NCBI GenBank assembly: GCA_041665285.1
Contig: JBAYJC010000001.1
Location: forward strand, 62,001-126,000
DNA: 64,000 nt
Direction: 5' to 3'
Source of the DNA: JBAYJC01 sp041665285
GTDB lineage: Bacteria; Patescibacteriota; Patescibacteriia; 2-12-FULL-60-25
The position numbers were made by a program, and so were the translations under genes. The notes under the pieces are model-generated. The model had not been told where the DNA came from, made no database searches, and was given only the letters and a program-made list of their open reading frames with translations. Positions 39,191-47,731 of this stretch are shown here, piece after piece (positions within the stretch are counted from its first letter, which is position 1; each line of letters begins with the position of its first letter).

Positions 39191-41896
39191 ATGTCCACGA
39201 ATACCGAGTCAATGAGTGTCCCTTGTCGGTTGTGCGAGGGTGATGCTCGTGCGTCCATTGGGTGCAGGGAGTGCCATGGCGCAGGTGTAAGCCTTGAATC
39301 TCCTGATGGCTTTCTCGTGTGGAGCACGCCGCTCGACCGGTTTGCTTTTCGGTTTCGTCGTACGCGTGCACGGGTGAACACCTTTTTTCACGCCATACTT
39401 GCACTGAGTGTATTGGCGTGTTTTGGTGCGGCGATCCTGGGGTATGTACAAAGCGAGCTGATTCTCTCTTTTTCCTCTCTGGCATTTTGGACAACTGGGC
39501 ATTGGTTTGTCACGGTATTTTGGTTGGGACTTATTTTGCTTTGTTTTTTGATCTTTCGTGTGCGTGTTTTTGGATCCGAAGCCAAGTCTCTGCCAACGTG
39601 GGGCAAAACCAAGCAAGAAATCGCGCGCATGGAGGCAAAACCGCATAAGCAAGCACGCGACATCTCTGTGTTTAGCGACGAGGGTGTTTGGGATGTGCTT
39701 GAGAAGGCCTTTGATTTAGCAGAGCAGATCGGAAAAACCGAAGTAAAGCCGCTCCATCTGTTTGTCGGTGCGTTGATGGGGCCTGCGGGTGGCATCTTTA
39801 TTACGCGTGTAGGCATGGATATAGAGAATGTCCGTGCCAAGCTTGTTCCGTTGCTTCAGCAGGGGCAAGCAGGAAGTCCCACGCACGTGTCTGCGGAGAC
39901 AAAGACCGTGCTGTTGCGTGCGTATTTGTCTGCGCGTCGTGCAGGGCGTCGTCATGTGGGAGCCATGGATCTTTTTCATGAGGCGTTTGATGCAGATCCG
40001 CAACTACAAGAAACATTGGATGCGGCTGGGTATCCACCCGAGCATGTGCGCATGGTTTCTGAGTGGATTCGTTTGCAAGAACGCATGCGTGAAGAACATG
40101 ATCGATTTACTGCTTTAGCCGCGTTCAAGCCAAATACAGCGATGAATCGTGTGATGACCGCGCGAGCCACGCCATTGCTCAACGAACTCAGCGAAGATTT
40201 GACCGTGATGGCACGCAATGGTCACATCGCTCCGGTCGTGCATCGCGATAAAGAACTCGAGGAGGTCTTTCGTGTGATGGAAAGCGGCAAGCGTGCGGTA
40301 GTGCTTGTGGGTGAAGTGGGTGTGGGGAAAACATCCGTGATTGACGACCTCGCGCGTCATATGGTGGAAGAGGATGTACCGCGCGTTTTGTTTGATCGTC
40401 GTCTGGTGTCTGTCAATTTAGCCGAGCTTGTAGCTGGTGGAGACGTGGGGCATTCGTCAGAACGACTCCTTGCCTTGTTGAATGAGGTTGCTTTGAGCGG
40501 CAACATTGTCCTTGTTTTGGAAGGGATTGAGGCTTTGTCTGGCGGTGGAAGTGGTGGACCTATGGATTTGGCAGAGGCGTTTGCTTCAGAAATAAGGCGG
40601 TTGAATCTGTATGTAGTTGCAACAACAACGCCACAGGCATGGGGTTCGTTTTTAGAGCGTCGTTCTTTGGGCGCCATGATGGGGAAGGTGTTGATCGCAG
40701 AGCTCACGCCGCAAGATGCAGAGCGTGTCCTCATGACCAAGGCGGGATTTATCGAGTACCAAAATCGTGTCTTCTTTTCGTACGCGGCCATCCAAAAAGC
40801 CGTAGAGCTTGCTGGGCGTTTTCTTCGCGATCAGCGTTTGCCAGAGAGTGCGATTGTCATCGCCAAAGAGGCCGCGGTGCTTGTGCATAATGAGCGAGGG
40901 GAGCATGCGTTTGTTACGGCGGATGACATGGCGCGTATCGTGCACGAGAAAACGAATATTCCTGTGGAGGCGGTTTCAAAGAATGAATCAGAAAAGCTTT
41001 TGCATCTTGAAGAGCATCTGCATCATCGTGTGATTGGCCAGGTGGAGGCCGTGACAGCGGTCGCGCAGGCTATGCGTCGTGCGCGCGCAGAGGTGCGCGA
41101 GGGCAAACGGCCGATTGCGAATTTTCTCTTCCTTGGTCCCACGGGTGTTGGGAAAACAGAACTGTCAAAAGCTTTAGCCGCAGAATATTTTGGGAGCGAC
41201 ACAGCCATGATCCGCATGGACATGTCTGAACTCCAGCATCCATCAGCTGTGTCGCGCGTGATTGGGATGCCGGGCGATGAGCGCGGCGGTTGGCTCACGG
41301 AACAGGTGCGGAAAAATCCGTTTGCGATTGTTTTGCTTGATGAGTTGGAAAAAGCGCATCCAGATATTCTCACGCTTTTTCTTCAGGTGATGGATGATGG
41401 TCGTTTGACGGATGGCGTTGGGCGTACGGTGGATTTCACGAACGTTGTGCTTATTGCCACATCCAATGCAGGCACGCCATTTATCCAAGAGTCCGTGAAA
41501 GCCAACATGCCGGTTGATCAGATCAAGACGGCCATGATCGAGCGCGAGCTGAAGGGCACGTTCCGTCCGGAGTTTTTGAATCGTTTTGACGCGATCATTA
41601 TTTTTAAGCCGCTGACCCTCGATGATGTGACGCAGATTGGTTGGCTCATGATCAACGGCATTGCGGAACGACTACTCAAGACAAAAGGCATTATTTTTCA
41701 CGCGGAAGACGAGGCGGTTGAGGCATTAGCGCAAGAGGGATTTGATCCGCTTTTTGGCGCGCGTCCTCTTCGCCGTGTGATTCAGGAAAAAGTGGAGAAT
41801 GGTCTTGCGGATCTTCTTCTCCGTTCTGCGGTTGGGCGTCGCGATTCTGTGCTTTTAAAAGCAAACGGCTCCTTGGAGGTGAAAAAGGCGGGGTAA
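39191..41896 (+). CDS. Membrane-anchored Clp/HSP100-type AAA+ ATPase with zinc-ribbon N-terminus
   Basis: A 901-residue protein. Order: a four-Cys zinc-ribbon-like motif at about 10-28 (CRLCEGDA, CREC), two transmembrane helices (about 67-88, 98-122), a Clp N-type double repeat (about 160-290), AAA1 with Walker A GEVGVGKTS near 378, and AAA2 with GPTGVGKTE near 654 plus the C-terminal D2-small domain (FDPLFGARPLRRVIQ). It looks like a protein-remodelling ATPase held at the membrane. I see no clear ClpP-docking IGF/IGL loop in the second module, so disaggregation or extraction is as likely as proteolysis. Confidence 0.87.
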   Translation: MSTNTESMSVPCRLCEGDARASIGCRECHGAGVSLESPDGFLVWSTPLDRFAFRFRRTRARVNTFFHAILALSVLACFGAAILGYVQSELILSFSSLAFWTTGHWFVTVFWLGLILLCFLIFRVRVFGSEAKSLPTWGKTKQEIARMEAKPHKQARDISVFSDEGVWDVLEKAFDLAEQIGKTEVKPLHLFVGALMGPAGGIFITRVGMDIENVRAKLVPLLQQGQAGSPTHVSAETKTVLLRAYLSARRAGRRHVGAMDLFHEAFDADPQLQETLDAAGYPPEHVRMVSEWIRLQERMREEHDRFTALAAFKPNTAMNRVMTARATPLLNELSEDLTVMARNGHIAPVVHRDKELEEVFRVMESGKRAVVLVGEVGVGKTSVIDDLARHMVEEDVPRVLFDRRLVSVNLAELVAGGDVGHSSERLLALLNEVALSGNIVLVLEGIEALSGGGSGGPMDLAEAFASEIRRLNLYVVATTTPQAWGSFLERRSLGAMMGKVLIAELTPQDAERVLMTKAGFIEYQNRVFFSYAAIQKAVELAGRFLRDQRLPESAIVIAKEAAVLVHNERGEHAFVTADDMARIVHEKTNIPVEAVSKNESEKLLHLEEHLHHRVIGQVEAVTAVAQAMRRARAEVREGKRPIANFLFLGPTGVGKTELSKALAAEYFGSDTAMIRMDMSELQHPSAVSRVIGMPGDERGGWLTEQVRKNPFAIVLLDELEKAHPDILTLFLQVMDDGRLTDGVGRTVDFTNVVLIATSNAGTPFIQESVKANMPVDQIKTAMIERELKGTFRPEFLNRFDAIIIFKPLTLDDVTQIGWLMINGIAERLLKTKGIIFHAEDEAVEALAQEGFDPLFGARPLRRVIQEKVENGLADLLLRSAVGRRDSVLLKANGSLEVKKAG

Positions 41897-41944
41897 AGCG
41901 GCCCAAGGTGGTTGCTTTTCGTACGTTCTGTTAGGCTCGTTTCT

Positions 41945-43021
41945 ATGACGTCTTTGCTCGTGCTCGCAGGAGCGGTTGCGGTCTTGTCCTGGATCGCGTC
42001 TTTTGGATCGCGTTGGCTGGCAGGCCGTGTCCACGCCATTGCAGAGCCCACAGGCGGACGGAGGATCCATAAGCGACCCATCCCGCAATTGGGTGGCTTG
42101 GGTATTGGGCTTGCCATTCTCGTTGCCTGTGGCGTTGGTCTTTGGCAAGGATGGTTTGCGCCGAGCGTGACCTCGTGGCAAATGGGGGGATTTCTTGTGG
42201 GAGTTTTTCTTTTGTTGGTCGGTGGGTTTTTGGATGATCGCTATAATTTCCCTCCAAAACATCTTGTGTGGTTTCCATTGCTTGCCGCGCTTGTTGTCAG
42301 CCTTACGGGCACAGGCATTCAAGCAATCACAAATCCTTTTGGCGCACAGCCATGGTCTCTGGTGTGGAGCGAATGGTCCTTTGTCTTGTTTGACCATGGA
42401 TTCTCACTTGCGTTTCCCTCGACTCTGCTCACGATTGCGTGGATGCTCGCCGTAACAGCCGCCACAAAGTTCGGCGATGGGCTTGATGGATTAGTGACTG
42501 GACAGACGGTTATTGGCGCGAGCGTCATTGGCGCGCTCACCGTGACAGCCGCGTTTTTCCAACCACCCATGACTATCCTCTGCGTCATCATTGGTGCCGC
42601 CTATCTTGGATTTCTTCCGGTAAATATTAATCCCGCAAAGCAGTTTCTCGGTGAATCAGGAAGTACGATTGCAGGATTTTCCCTGGCGTTTCTCTCTATT
42701 GCCTCAGGTGCAAAGCTTGCGACCGCACTCATGGCTATTGGCTTGCCCCTCGCGGATATTGCGTTTGTGATGGTGAATCGCATGCGTCGTGGCGTGTCTC
42801 CCTTTCAAGGCGACAAAACGCATCTGCATTTTCGTTTGCTAGACGCCGGATTATCCCAGCGCGCGTCCGTTGCCATTCTCTGGTTTATTTCCGCGGCATT
42901 TGGTGTGATTGCGCTTGGCGTTCATACCGGTGGCAAGGTGCTCCTTCTCGGATGTCTGACCGTGCTTGCCTTGGCACTGCCCACGCTCATGGAATGGCGG
43001 CGTTCAAAACAACGACTATGA
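41945..43021 (+). CDS. WecA/MraY-family undecaprenyl-phosphate sugar-1-phosphate transferase
   Basis: A 358-residue polytopic membrane protein with about 10 helices. It has the family Asp motifs: LVGGFLDDRYNFPPKH, KFGDGLDGLVTG (catalytic Asp region) and FLPVNINPAKQFLGESGST, then the cytoplasmic His loop DKTHLHFRLLDAGLSQR. WecA/TagO-type enzymes start lipid-linked glycan synthesis by loading a HexNAc-1-phosphate on undecaprenyl phosphate. The HLHFRLL loop is of the WecA/TagO type more than MraY. It overlaps the next gene by four bases. Confidence 0.9.
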   Translation: MTSLLVLAGAVAVLSWIASFGSRWLAGRVHAIAEPTGGRRIHKRPIPQLGGLGIGLAILVACGVGLWQGWFAPSVTSWQMGGFLVGVFLLLVGGFLDDRYNFPPKHLVWFPLLAALVVSLTGTGIQAITNPFGAQPWSLVWSEWSFVLFDHGFSLAFPSTLLTIAWMLAVTAATKFGDGLDGLVTGQTVIGASVIGALTVTAAFFQPPMTILCVIIGAAYLGFLPVNINPAKQFLGESGSTIAGFSLAFLSIASGAKLATALMAIGLPLADIAFVMVNRMRRGVSPFQGDKTHLHFRLLDAGLSQRASVAILWFISAAFGVIALGVHTGGKVLLLGCLTVLALALPTLMEWRRSKQRL

Positions 43022-43455
43022 CCTGGAAATCTGGCATTCTATTTATTGTTTTGCTCGTCCTGCTTGTGTGTGTTCGTTATGTCACACGCAAAGAAAAGGC
43101 GATCCTCTTTATCAACGACCGGCCTTTGTACGTAGAAATCGTACGAACAGACGCGGCGCGCGAACGCGGGCTTAGCGGCCGTGACCATCTTGCCTCAGAC
43201 CAAGGCATGTTGTTCATCTTTGATGAGCCAAGTATCCGTCAGTTTTGGATGAAGGATATGCGGTTTCCTTTGGATCTCGTCTGGTTGCGTCAAGGCCGTG
43301 TGGTGGATGTTGTAAGCCTGTCACCTCCGCGCACGATCCAGGAAATACCTGAAGCACACACCTCAATCGAGCCAGTAGATCGTGTCTTGGAATTGAATCT
43401 CGGCGAGGCGAACAATAGGGGGATTGTGGTCGGATCTTTTCTCGGCACGCCATAA
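43018..43455 (+). CDS. DUF192 family membrane-anchored protein
   Basis: A 145-residue protein with an N-terminal transmembrane anchor (about 5-22) and a DUF192 beta-barrel domain: ARERGLSGRDHLASDQGMLFIF, FWMKDMRFPLDLVWL and VDRVLELNLGEA. The biochemical function of DUF192 is not established. The ATG overlaps the stop of the upstream transferase (ATGA), which indicates coupled translation. Confidence 0.9.
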   Translation: MTWKSGILFIVLLVLLVCVRYVTRKEKAILFINDRPLYVEIVRTDAARERGLSGRDHLASDQGMLFIFDEPSIRQFWMKDMRFPLDLVWLRQGRVVDVVSLSPPRTIQEIPEAHTSIEPVDRVLELNLGEANNRGIVVGSFLGTP

Positions 43456-43488
43456 ATAAAAGCACCGCATGACAAGTTGTCAGCGGCG
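43454..43488 (-). terminator. Terminator of the 157-residue orphan
   Basis: On the minus strand CCGC-TGACA-act-TGTCA-(T)-GCGG, then TGCTTTTATTT. Confidence 0.82.
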
Positions 43489-43962
43489 TTAGTTGGGCTT
43501 GCCCACGGTCTTGCGGTTTTGAAGCGCGAGCTTTGTCCACTTCGCCACGTTGGGGTCTTGCGGCGGGTCAGCGGACACCTCACTCAGCGTGGCCCTGAGC
43601 CTGAGGAGGAACAGGGTAAAGGCTCGCTGGAGCGACCCTTGCAGACGCTCGTTGGTTTCCCACGCACTGCGCGTGATGTTGGTCGCCTCCACGTTTTTCG
43701 CGGCGAGGAAGAGGAGGGTGGAGACGAGTATGGTTGGCTCGAACTTCTCGATGGGAGACAGGATCTTCTGATCCACGCTGGCACGGAATACCGGGCTCTC
43801 TGCCATCTCGCGGAATGCCTTGGCAAGCTGAAGGCCAGACACGCTCTGGTTCTTGAACCACATGAAGGCTGGTTCGAGCTGTGGGCGTAGTTCCACGCCC
43901 GTTGCGTGCTGGATACGGGCCACGAGCCCCTGAAGAAACGGAAGGATTTGGACGGTCTTCAT
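43489..43962 (-). CDS. Orphan helical protein
   Basis: A 157-residue soluble, helical protein of unknown function with several amphipathic Leu/Ala-rich helices (LQLAKAFREMAE, LVSTLLFLAAKN, RAFTLFLLRLRATL). The start at 43962 (MKTVQILPF) is set by GAGGG eight bases upstream. Codons are C/G-ending. It is divergent from rplU and has its own terminator. Confidence 0.72.
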   Translation of the reverse strand: MKTVQILPFLQGLVARIQHATGVELRPQLEPAFMWFKNQSVSGLQLAKAFREMAESPVFRASVDQKILSPIEKFEPTILVSTLLFLAAKNVEATNITRSAWETNERLQGSLQRAFTLFLLRLRATLSEVSADPPQDPNVAKWTKLALQNRKTVGKPN

Positions 43963-43987
43963 GGTTCCCTCTGCTTGGTTGTGGGTT

Positions 43988-44017
43988 ATTCTTCGCATAA
44001 AAAAGCCATTTTGTCAA
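43988..44017 (-). promoter_or_regulatory. Promoter of the 157-residue orphan
   Basis: On the minus strand TTGACA (44017-44012), an 18-base T-rich spacer, AAGAAT (43993-43988). Confidence 0.55.
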
Positions 44018-44032
44018 GCCTTCTCAGCTTTA

Positions 44033-44061
44033 TTGACATTCTTTTGGCTTTCGGCTAATCT
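44033..44061 (+). promoter_or_regulatory. rplU promoter
   Basis: TTGACA, a 17-base spacer, TAATCT. It gives a leader of about 24 bases before the rplU ATG. Confidence 0.75.
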
Positions 44062-44091
44062 CTCAACATTCTGAATTCCTGAATAACCCGT

Positions 44092-44394
44092 ATGATTGCT
44101 GTTATCCAAACCGGTGGGAAACAATACATTGTCAAAGAGGGCGACCTTTTGAAGGTCGAGAAGCTCGAGGCAAAACAAGGCGAAACGGTCACATTTGACA
44201 CGTTGCTTAAGGCCGAGGGAGAGAAAGTAGAAATCGGTGCTCCAGCGCTGAACACAAAGGTTTCTGCCGAAGTGGTCGAACAGGGTCGTGCGGATAAGAT
44301 CGAGGTGGTCAAATATAAGTGCAAAGTGCGCTACACCCGCCGCCGCGGACACCGTCAGCCTTTCACGCAAGTGAAGGTCACAAAGATCGCATAA
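44092..44394 (+). CDS. rplU: 50S ribosomal protein L21
   Basis: A 100-residue protein of normal length, with IAVIQTGGKQYIVKEGD at the N-terminus and YKCKVRYTRRRGHRQPFT before the C-terminus, both diagnostic of bL21. The usual partner rpmA (bL27) does not follow; the gene is monocistronic and ends at a strong bidirectional terminator. Confidence 0.97.
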   Translation: MIAVIQTGGKQYIVKEGDLLKVEKLEAKQGETVTFDTLLKAEGEKVEIGAPALNTKVSAEVVEQGRADKIEVVKYKCKVRYTRRRGHRQPFTQVKVTKIA

Positions 44395-44395
44395 T

Positions 44396-44430
44396 AAAAA
44401 ACTCCTCCGATATTCTCGGAGGAGTTTTTT
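44396..44430. terminator. Bidirectional terminator between rplU and recR
   Basis: AAAAACTCCTCCGA, TATTC, TCGGAGGAGTTTTTT; a 14-bp stem with A- and T-tracts, between convergent genes. Confidence 0.95.
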
Positions 44431-44431
44431 A

Positions 44432-45025
44432 TTATGTTCTGTTTTCGATGGCGTCTGCCAATGTCATGGCGTCGGCGTATTCGAGTGCCGCACCTGTCGG
44501 GAGGCCGCGGGCAAGACGGGAGATTTTGATGGGTAGGCCTTCGATATGTTTGTGGAGATAGAGCGCGGTCGTGTCGCCGGGAACGTCCGCATCCAGGGCA
44601 AGAATAACTTCGCGAATCACAGACGTTGGATCTTTGAGCCGTGTAAGCAGGTGCGTAATCGTGAGTGTCTCTGGCGTGCGTCCTTCGATCGGATCAAGCG
44701 TTCCGTTCAAGACATGGTAGCGCCCCTTGAACACGCCTGTGTCTTCTACGGCGCGAAGATCCTGGCTCGTGGCAACGATGCACAAAAGCCCAGGATCGCG
44801 TCCTGGATCGCGGCACGTGGCGCAGGGCGACTTTTCTGCCCATTCATGACAAAGCTGGCAAGTGGTGATGTTCTGCGCCAGTCCCTCGATGCTCTTGGCA
44901 AAACGGAGGATCGTTTCTTTGGGTTGAGTGATCAGCCAATAGGCGTAGCGCAAAGACGCCCTGGGCCCAAGCCCGGGGAGGCTATCAAAAGCCGCGGCCG
45001 CGCGGTGAATCGGATCAGGGGTCAT
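44432..45025 (-). CDS. recR: Recombination protein RecR
   Basis: A 197-residue protein with an N-terminal helix-hairpin-helix (FDSLPGLGPRASLRYAYWL), a four-Cys zinc motif (CQLCHEWAEKSPCATC) and a Toprim domain (LLCIVATSQDLRAVEDTG, LALDADVPGDTTALYL). It acts with RecF/RecO in loading RecA at gaps. The start overlaps the ybaB stop by four bases, the common ybaB-recR arrangement. Confidence 0.96.
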   Translation of the reverse strand: MTPDPIHRAAAAFDSLPGLGPRASLRYAYWLITQPKETILRFAKSIEGLAQNITTCQLCHEWAEKSPCATCRDPGRDPGLLCIVATSQDLRAVEDTGVFKGRYHVLNGTLDPIEGRTPETLTITHLLTRLKDPTSVIREVILALDADVPGDTTALYLHKHIEGLPIKISRLARGLPTGAALEYADAMTLADAIENRT

Positions 45026-45333
45026 TTTTTCATCATTTCGCCGAACTCACTCGCCAAGTCTAAACCGCCCAAATCTTTGAGCTTGCTTGCCATAACCTTT
45101 TGGATTTTCTCAATGGCCTCGTTCGTCGCTTCTGCGATGAGTGTTTGGAGTTTTTCGCGATCTGCCATGACTTCTTGATCAATGTGCACAGCCACAACAC
45201 GCTGGTTGCCGTTCATGTCTACTTTTACTTTGCCCCAGCCAGCTGTGCCTTGGGCAATCTCTTTGCCGAGCTCTTCTTGAAGGGTCTTGGCTTTATCGCG
45301 AAGGTCTTTGAACTGTTTGAGCTTGGAAAACAT
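45022..45333 (-). CDS. ybaB: YbaB/EbfC nucleoid-associated protein
   Basis: A 103-residue protein. The helical N-terminus (FKDLRDKAKTLQEELGKE) and the strand-turn GKVKVDMNGNQRVVAVHID fit the YbaB tweezers fold that binds DNA as a dimer. It lies between dnaB and recR, nine bases after dnaB. Its start is preceded by CTCCT and not by a ribosome site. Confidence 0.93.
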   Translation of the reverse strand: MFSKLKQFKDLRDKAKTLQEELGKEIAQGTAGWGKVKVDMNGNQRVVAVHIDQEVMADREKLQTLIAEATNEAIEKIQKVMASKLKDLGGLDLASEFGEMMKK

Positions 45334-45342
45334 AGGAGAAAG

Positions 45343-46785
45343 TTAAAATGGTTGATTAGGTTGCATCATGTGCGATCCACCGCCCGCTGACAAGGCTGGG
45401 GGAGGTGTTCCCATGCCAATCATGTCATTTTTTTGCAAACTGCGGAAGCTGGCATTTGCCGCATCAAAGAAGAGCTTTACAACGCCGGTCGGACCATTAC
45501 GATGCTTGGCAATATGGATTTCCGCAATATGGAGCTCATCCGGCGAAAGGTCTTCGATGCGATAGTTTCTATCTGCGGCTTTGCGGTAGATAAACATCAC
45601 CACATCAGCATCTTGCTCAATGGAACCAGATTCACGCAAATGTGCCAGACGTGGGATGGCGGGTTTTTGCAGTTCTACGCTACGGGAGAGCTGGGATAAT
45701 GCAATGACGGGGACGTTCAACTCACGCGCAATAGATTTGAGACCGCGCGTGATTTCCGCAACCTCTTGCACGCGATTATCTGTGTTGCCTTTGGAGCGGC
45801 TTTCCATAAGCTGTAAGTAGTCGATAATGACCATACCGAGCCCGTGCTCCATTTGGAGGCGTCGCACTTTCGTGCGGATTTCCATGATGTTCGCAGAGGC
45901 AGAATCATCAATATAGATGGGCGCTTCGGAGAGAATACCGAGTGCGTGTCCAATTTTCGGGAAATCATCGTCACTCCCATTGGCGGAGAGCTTGCCGGTG
46001 CGCATTTTCCACAAGTCAACACGAGCTTCAGCGCAGATCATACGATCCACGAGCTGTTCCTTGGACATTTCCAAGGAAAAGAGCCCAACAGGCACTTTGT
46101 GTTTTACAGCCGCGGATCGCGCAAAATCAAGAGCGAGAGAGGTTTTTCCGCAAGAAGGACGTGCGGCGAGAATGATAAGGTCGCTTTTTTGCAGGCCACC
46201 GAGAATGTTATCCAAATCCACATAGCCTGATGGTACGCCGCGGAGTTTGCCTTTTTCTCGATGCAGTTCGTCAATACGATCAAACGCGTCTGCAAGAACA
46301 TCGCGAATCGGTGTAAAGGAGCGTTTCAGGAACTTCTGTGAGACGTTGAACAGGCGTTGTTCTGCTTGATCGAGTACATTTTCCACATCTTCCTCCTGGT
46401 CGTATCCGAGTGCCGTGATTTCGCCCGCGGCTTGTAGGAGTCGTCGCAATGTGGATTTCTTTTGGATGATCTCTGCGTAATGCACGACGTGGCTTGCTGT
46501 GGGTACCTGGTTTGAAAGCGAGATCAACTCTGCGCGTCCACCGACGGCTTCCAGGTCGCCTTTTTCTTGGAGGCGGTTGCCAAGAGAGAGTAGGTCAATG
46601 GGTTCGTTGCGACGATACAAGTCCAGCATGGACTCATAGACGCGCCGGTATTTGTCTACGTAAAAGTCCTCTGGCTGGAGCATGTCTGCCACTTTGATCA
46701 TGGCATCCTTATCAAGGAGGAGTGAGCCCAAAAAGGACTGCTCAGCTTCGATGTTTTGCGGGGTCAGCTTTTCCAGGGCTTTCAT
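45343..46785 (-). CDS. dnaB: Replicative DNA helicase DnaB
   Basis: A 480-residue protein. The N-terminal primase-interaction domain (PQNIEAEQSFLGSLLLDKDA) is followed by the RecA-type hexameric helicase domain: Walker A ARPSCGKTS, Walker B VIIDYLQLM, and the Gln/Arg finger region LSQLSRSVE. It unwinds DNA at the fork. No intein is present. The C-terminal Gly/Met/Pro tail is probably disordered. It is the first gene of dnaB-ybaB-recR. Confidence 0.97.
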   Translation of the reverse strand: MKALEKLTPQNIEAEQSFLGSLLLDKDAMIKVADMLQPEDFYVDKYRRVYESMLDLYRRNEPIDLLSLGNRLQEKGDLEAVGGRAELISLSNQVPTASHVVHYAEIIQKKSTLRRLLQAAGEITALGYDQEEDVENVLDQAEQRLFNVSQKFLKRSFTPIRDVLADAFDRIDELHREKGKLRGVPSGYVDLDNILGGLQKSDLIILAARPSCGKTSLALDFARSAAVKHKVPVGLFSLEMSKEQLVDRMICAEARVDLWKMRTGKLSANGSDDDFPKIGHALGILSEAPIYIDDSASANIMEIRTKVRRLQMEHGLGMVIIDYLQLMESRSKGNTDNRVQEVAEITRGLKSIARELNVPVIALSQLSRSVELQKPAIPRLAHLRESGSIEQDADVVMFIYRKAADRNYRIEDLSPDELHIAEIHIAKHRNGPTGVVKLFFDAANASFRSLQKNDMIGMGTPPPALSAGGGSHMMQPNQPF

Positions 46786-46841
46786 AACGGGGTCATCTTA
46801 GGGGTGGGGGAGGCAGGGCGCAAGAACGAGAAAAAAGCCAT

Positions 46842-46869
46842 AAAAAAGACCACCCGAGAGTTGGGTGGG
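46842..46869 (-). terminator. Terminator of the vWA-type orphan
   Basis: On the minus strand CCACCC-AACTCTC-GGGTGG followed by TCTTTTTTA. It sits between the orphan and dnaB. Confidence 0.88.
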
Positions 46870-46881
46870 GGCCGCTTGTTT

Positions 46882-47634
46882 TCAGACGTCGTACCAGGGA
46901 AGCTCGTCCGTGGCCGCGTCGCTGTTGTCCACGATCACGCCTCGGTAGGTGCCACCATCCGAGCGCTCTGCCTGCGCAAACGGATTGTACCCCTGAGAGG
47001 TGAGAATCGTGGTTTTGGCAAACTGGATCGTGGACTCCTCGATGTCGCCGGGGGTGCCGCGCAGGTTGTGGCACCGCGCACCTACGAGGCCCATCTTCTT
47101 GGCGATGTAGAGAGCGTCGAGGCCTAGGCCAAAGATCTCGTAGATCACGCCCTGCTTGTACGCCTCTGCGGCCATGAGCTGAACGTGGGCAAGATCCTCG
47201 GCCTCGTCGAAATCAGGGCCGCTCTCGTTGAGCCCGTCCGTCAGCACGCCGATGACGAGCCTGAGGCTCTGACCTCGTTGTGCGGCCTGATACTTGAGTC
47301 CAAGGCCAAGCTGGGTGATATCGCCCACGGTTTGGTAGAGACGGGTAAGGCCAGACGCGCGGTAGTGGCTGATGGGCGCGATGTTCTTTACGGGCGCGGG
47401 CTTCACGATCCAGTGCCAGTACTCCTCGAAGGTCACGATGGCCGCAATCGTCTTGTCTGCGGTCGGAGCCTGCTGGAGAAGCCTCAGGTACTTGTTCAGC
47501 GCCCTGGCCGGGATTTGGCCATGGCGCGCCATGGAACTTGAGCTGTCCAGGAGGGGGATGGTGAGCGTAAGCTCTCCAGGAAGGCATGCGATTTCCGCGT
47601 TACATCGGCTGAGGTCTGCATGGTAGCTATGCAT
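46882..47634 (-). CDS. Orphan von Willebrand factor A-like protein
   Basis: A 250-residue soluble protein. LDSSSSM (D30-x-S32-x-S34) fits the MIDAS metal-site signature, with a following threonine-bearing helix (GLTRLYQTVGDIT) and VIGVLTDGLNESG as the second Asp loop, so a vWA fold is likely. C-terminal segments are hydrophilic. There is no signal peptide, so it is probably cytoplasmic. A weak ribosome site (GAGG) precedes the ATG. It has its own TTGACA promoter, its own terminator and GC-rich codons. The role is unknown; vWA proteins often work with AAA ATPases, and one is encoded divergently next to it. Confidence 0.72.
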   Translation of the reverse strand: MHSYHADLSRCNAEIACLPGELTLTIPLLDSSSSMARHGQIPARALNKYLRLLQQAPTADKTIAAIVTFEEYWHWIVKPAPVKNIAPISHYRASGLTRLYQTVGDITQLGLGLKYQAAQRGQSLRLVIGVLTDGLNESGPDFDEAEDLAHVQLMAAEAYKQGVIYEIFGLGLDALYIAKKMGLVGARCHNLRGTPGDIEESTIQFAKTTILTSQGYNPFAQAERSDGGTYRGVIVDNSDAATDELPWYDV

Positions 47635-47678
47635 GGTGCCTCACAGTGTCCGCCAAGAAGAAGTCGGGCGAACACAAA

Positions 47679-47707
47679 ACCCTAGCGTGTTTTTCGATCA
47701 TTGTCAA
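47679..47707 (-). promoter_or_regulatory. Promoter of the vWA-type orphan
   Basis: On the minus strand TTGACA (47707-47702), a 17-base spacer, TAGGGT (47684-47679). Confidence 0.65.
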
Positions 47708-47731
47708 GCATGCTATACTCATGGCGTTCTT

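Noticed and set aside
7643..43021. Recoded TGA (glycine) as in Gracilibacteria/Absconditabacteria
   Set aside because: TGA ends many genes at sensible places, including ATGA overlaps at 3937-3940, 8428-8431 and 43018-43021.
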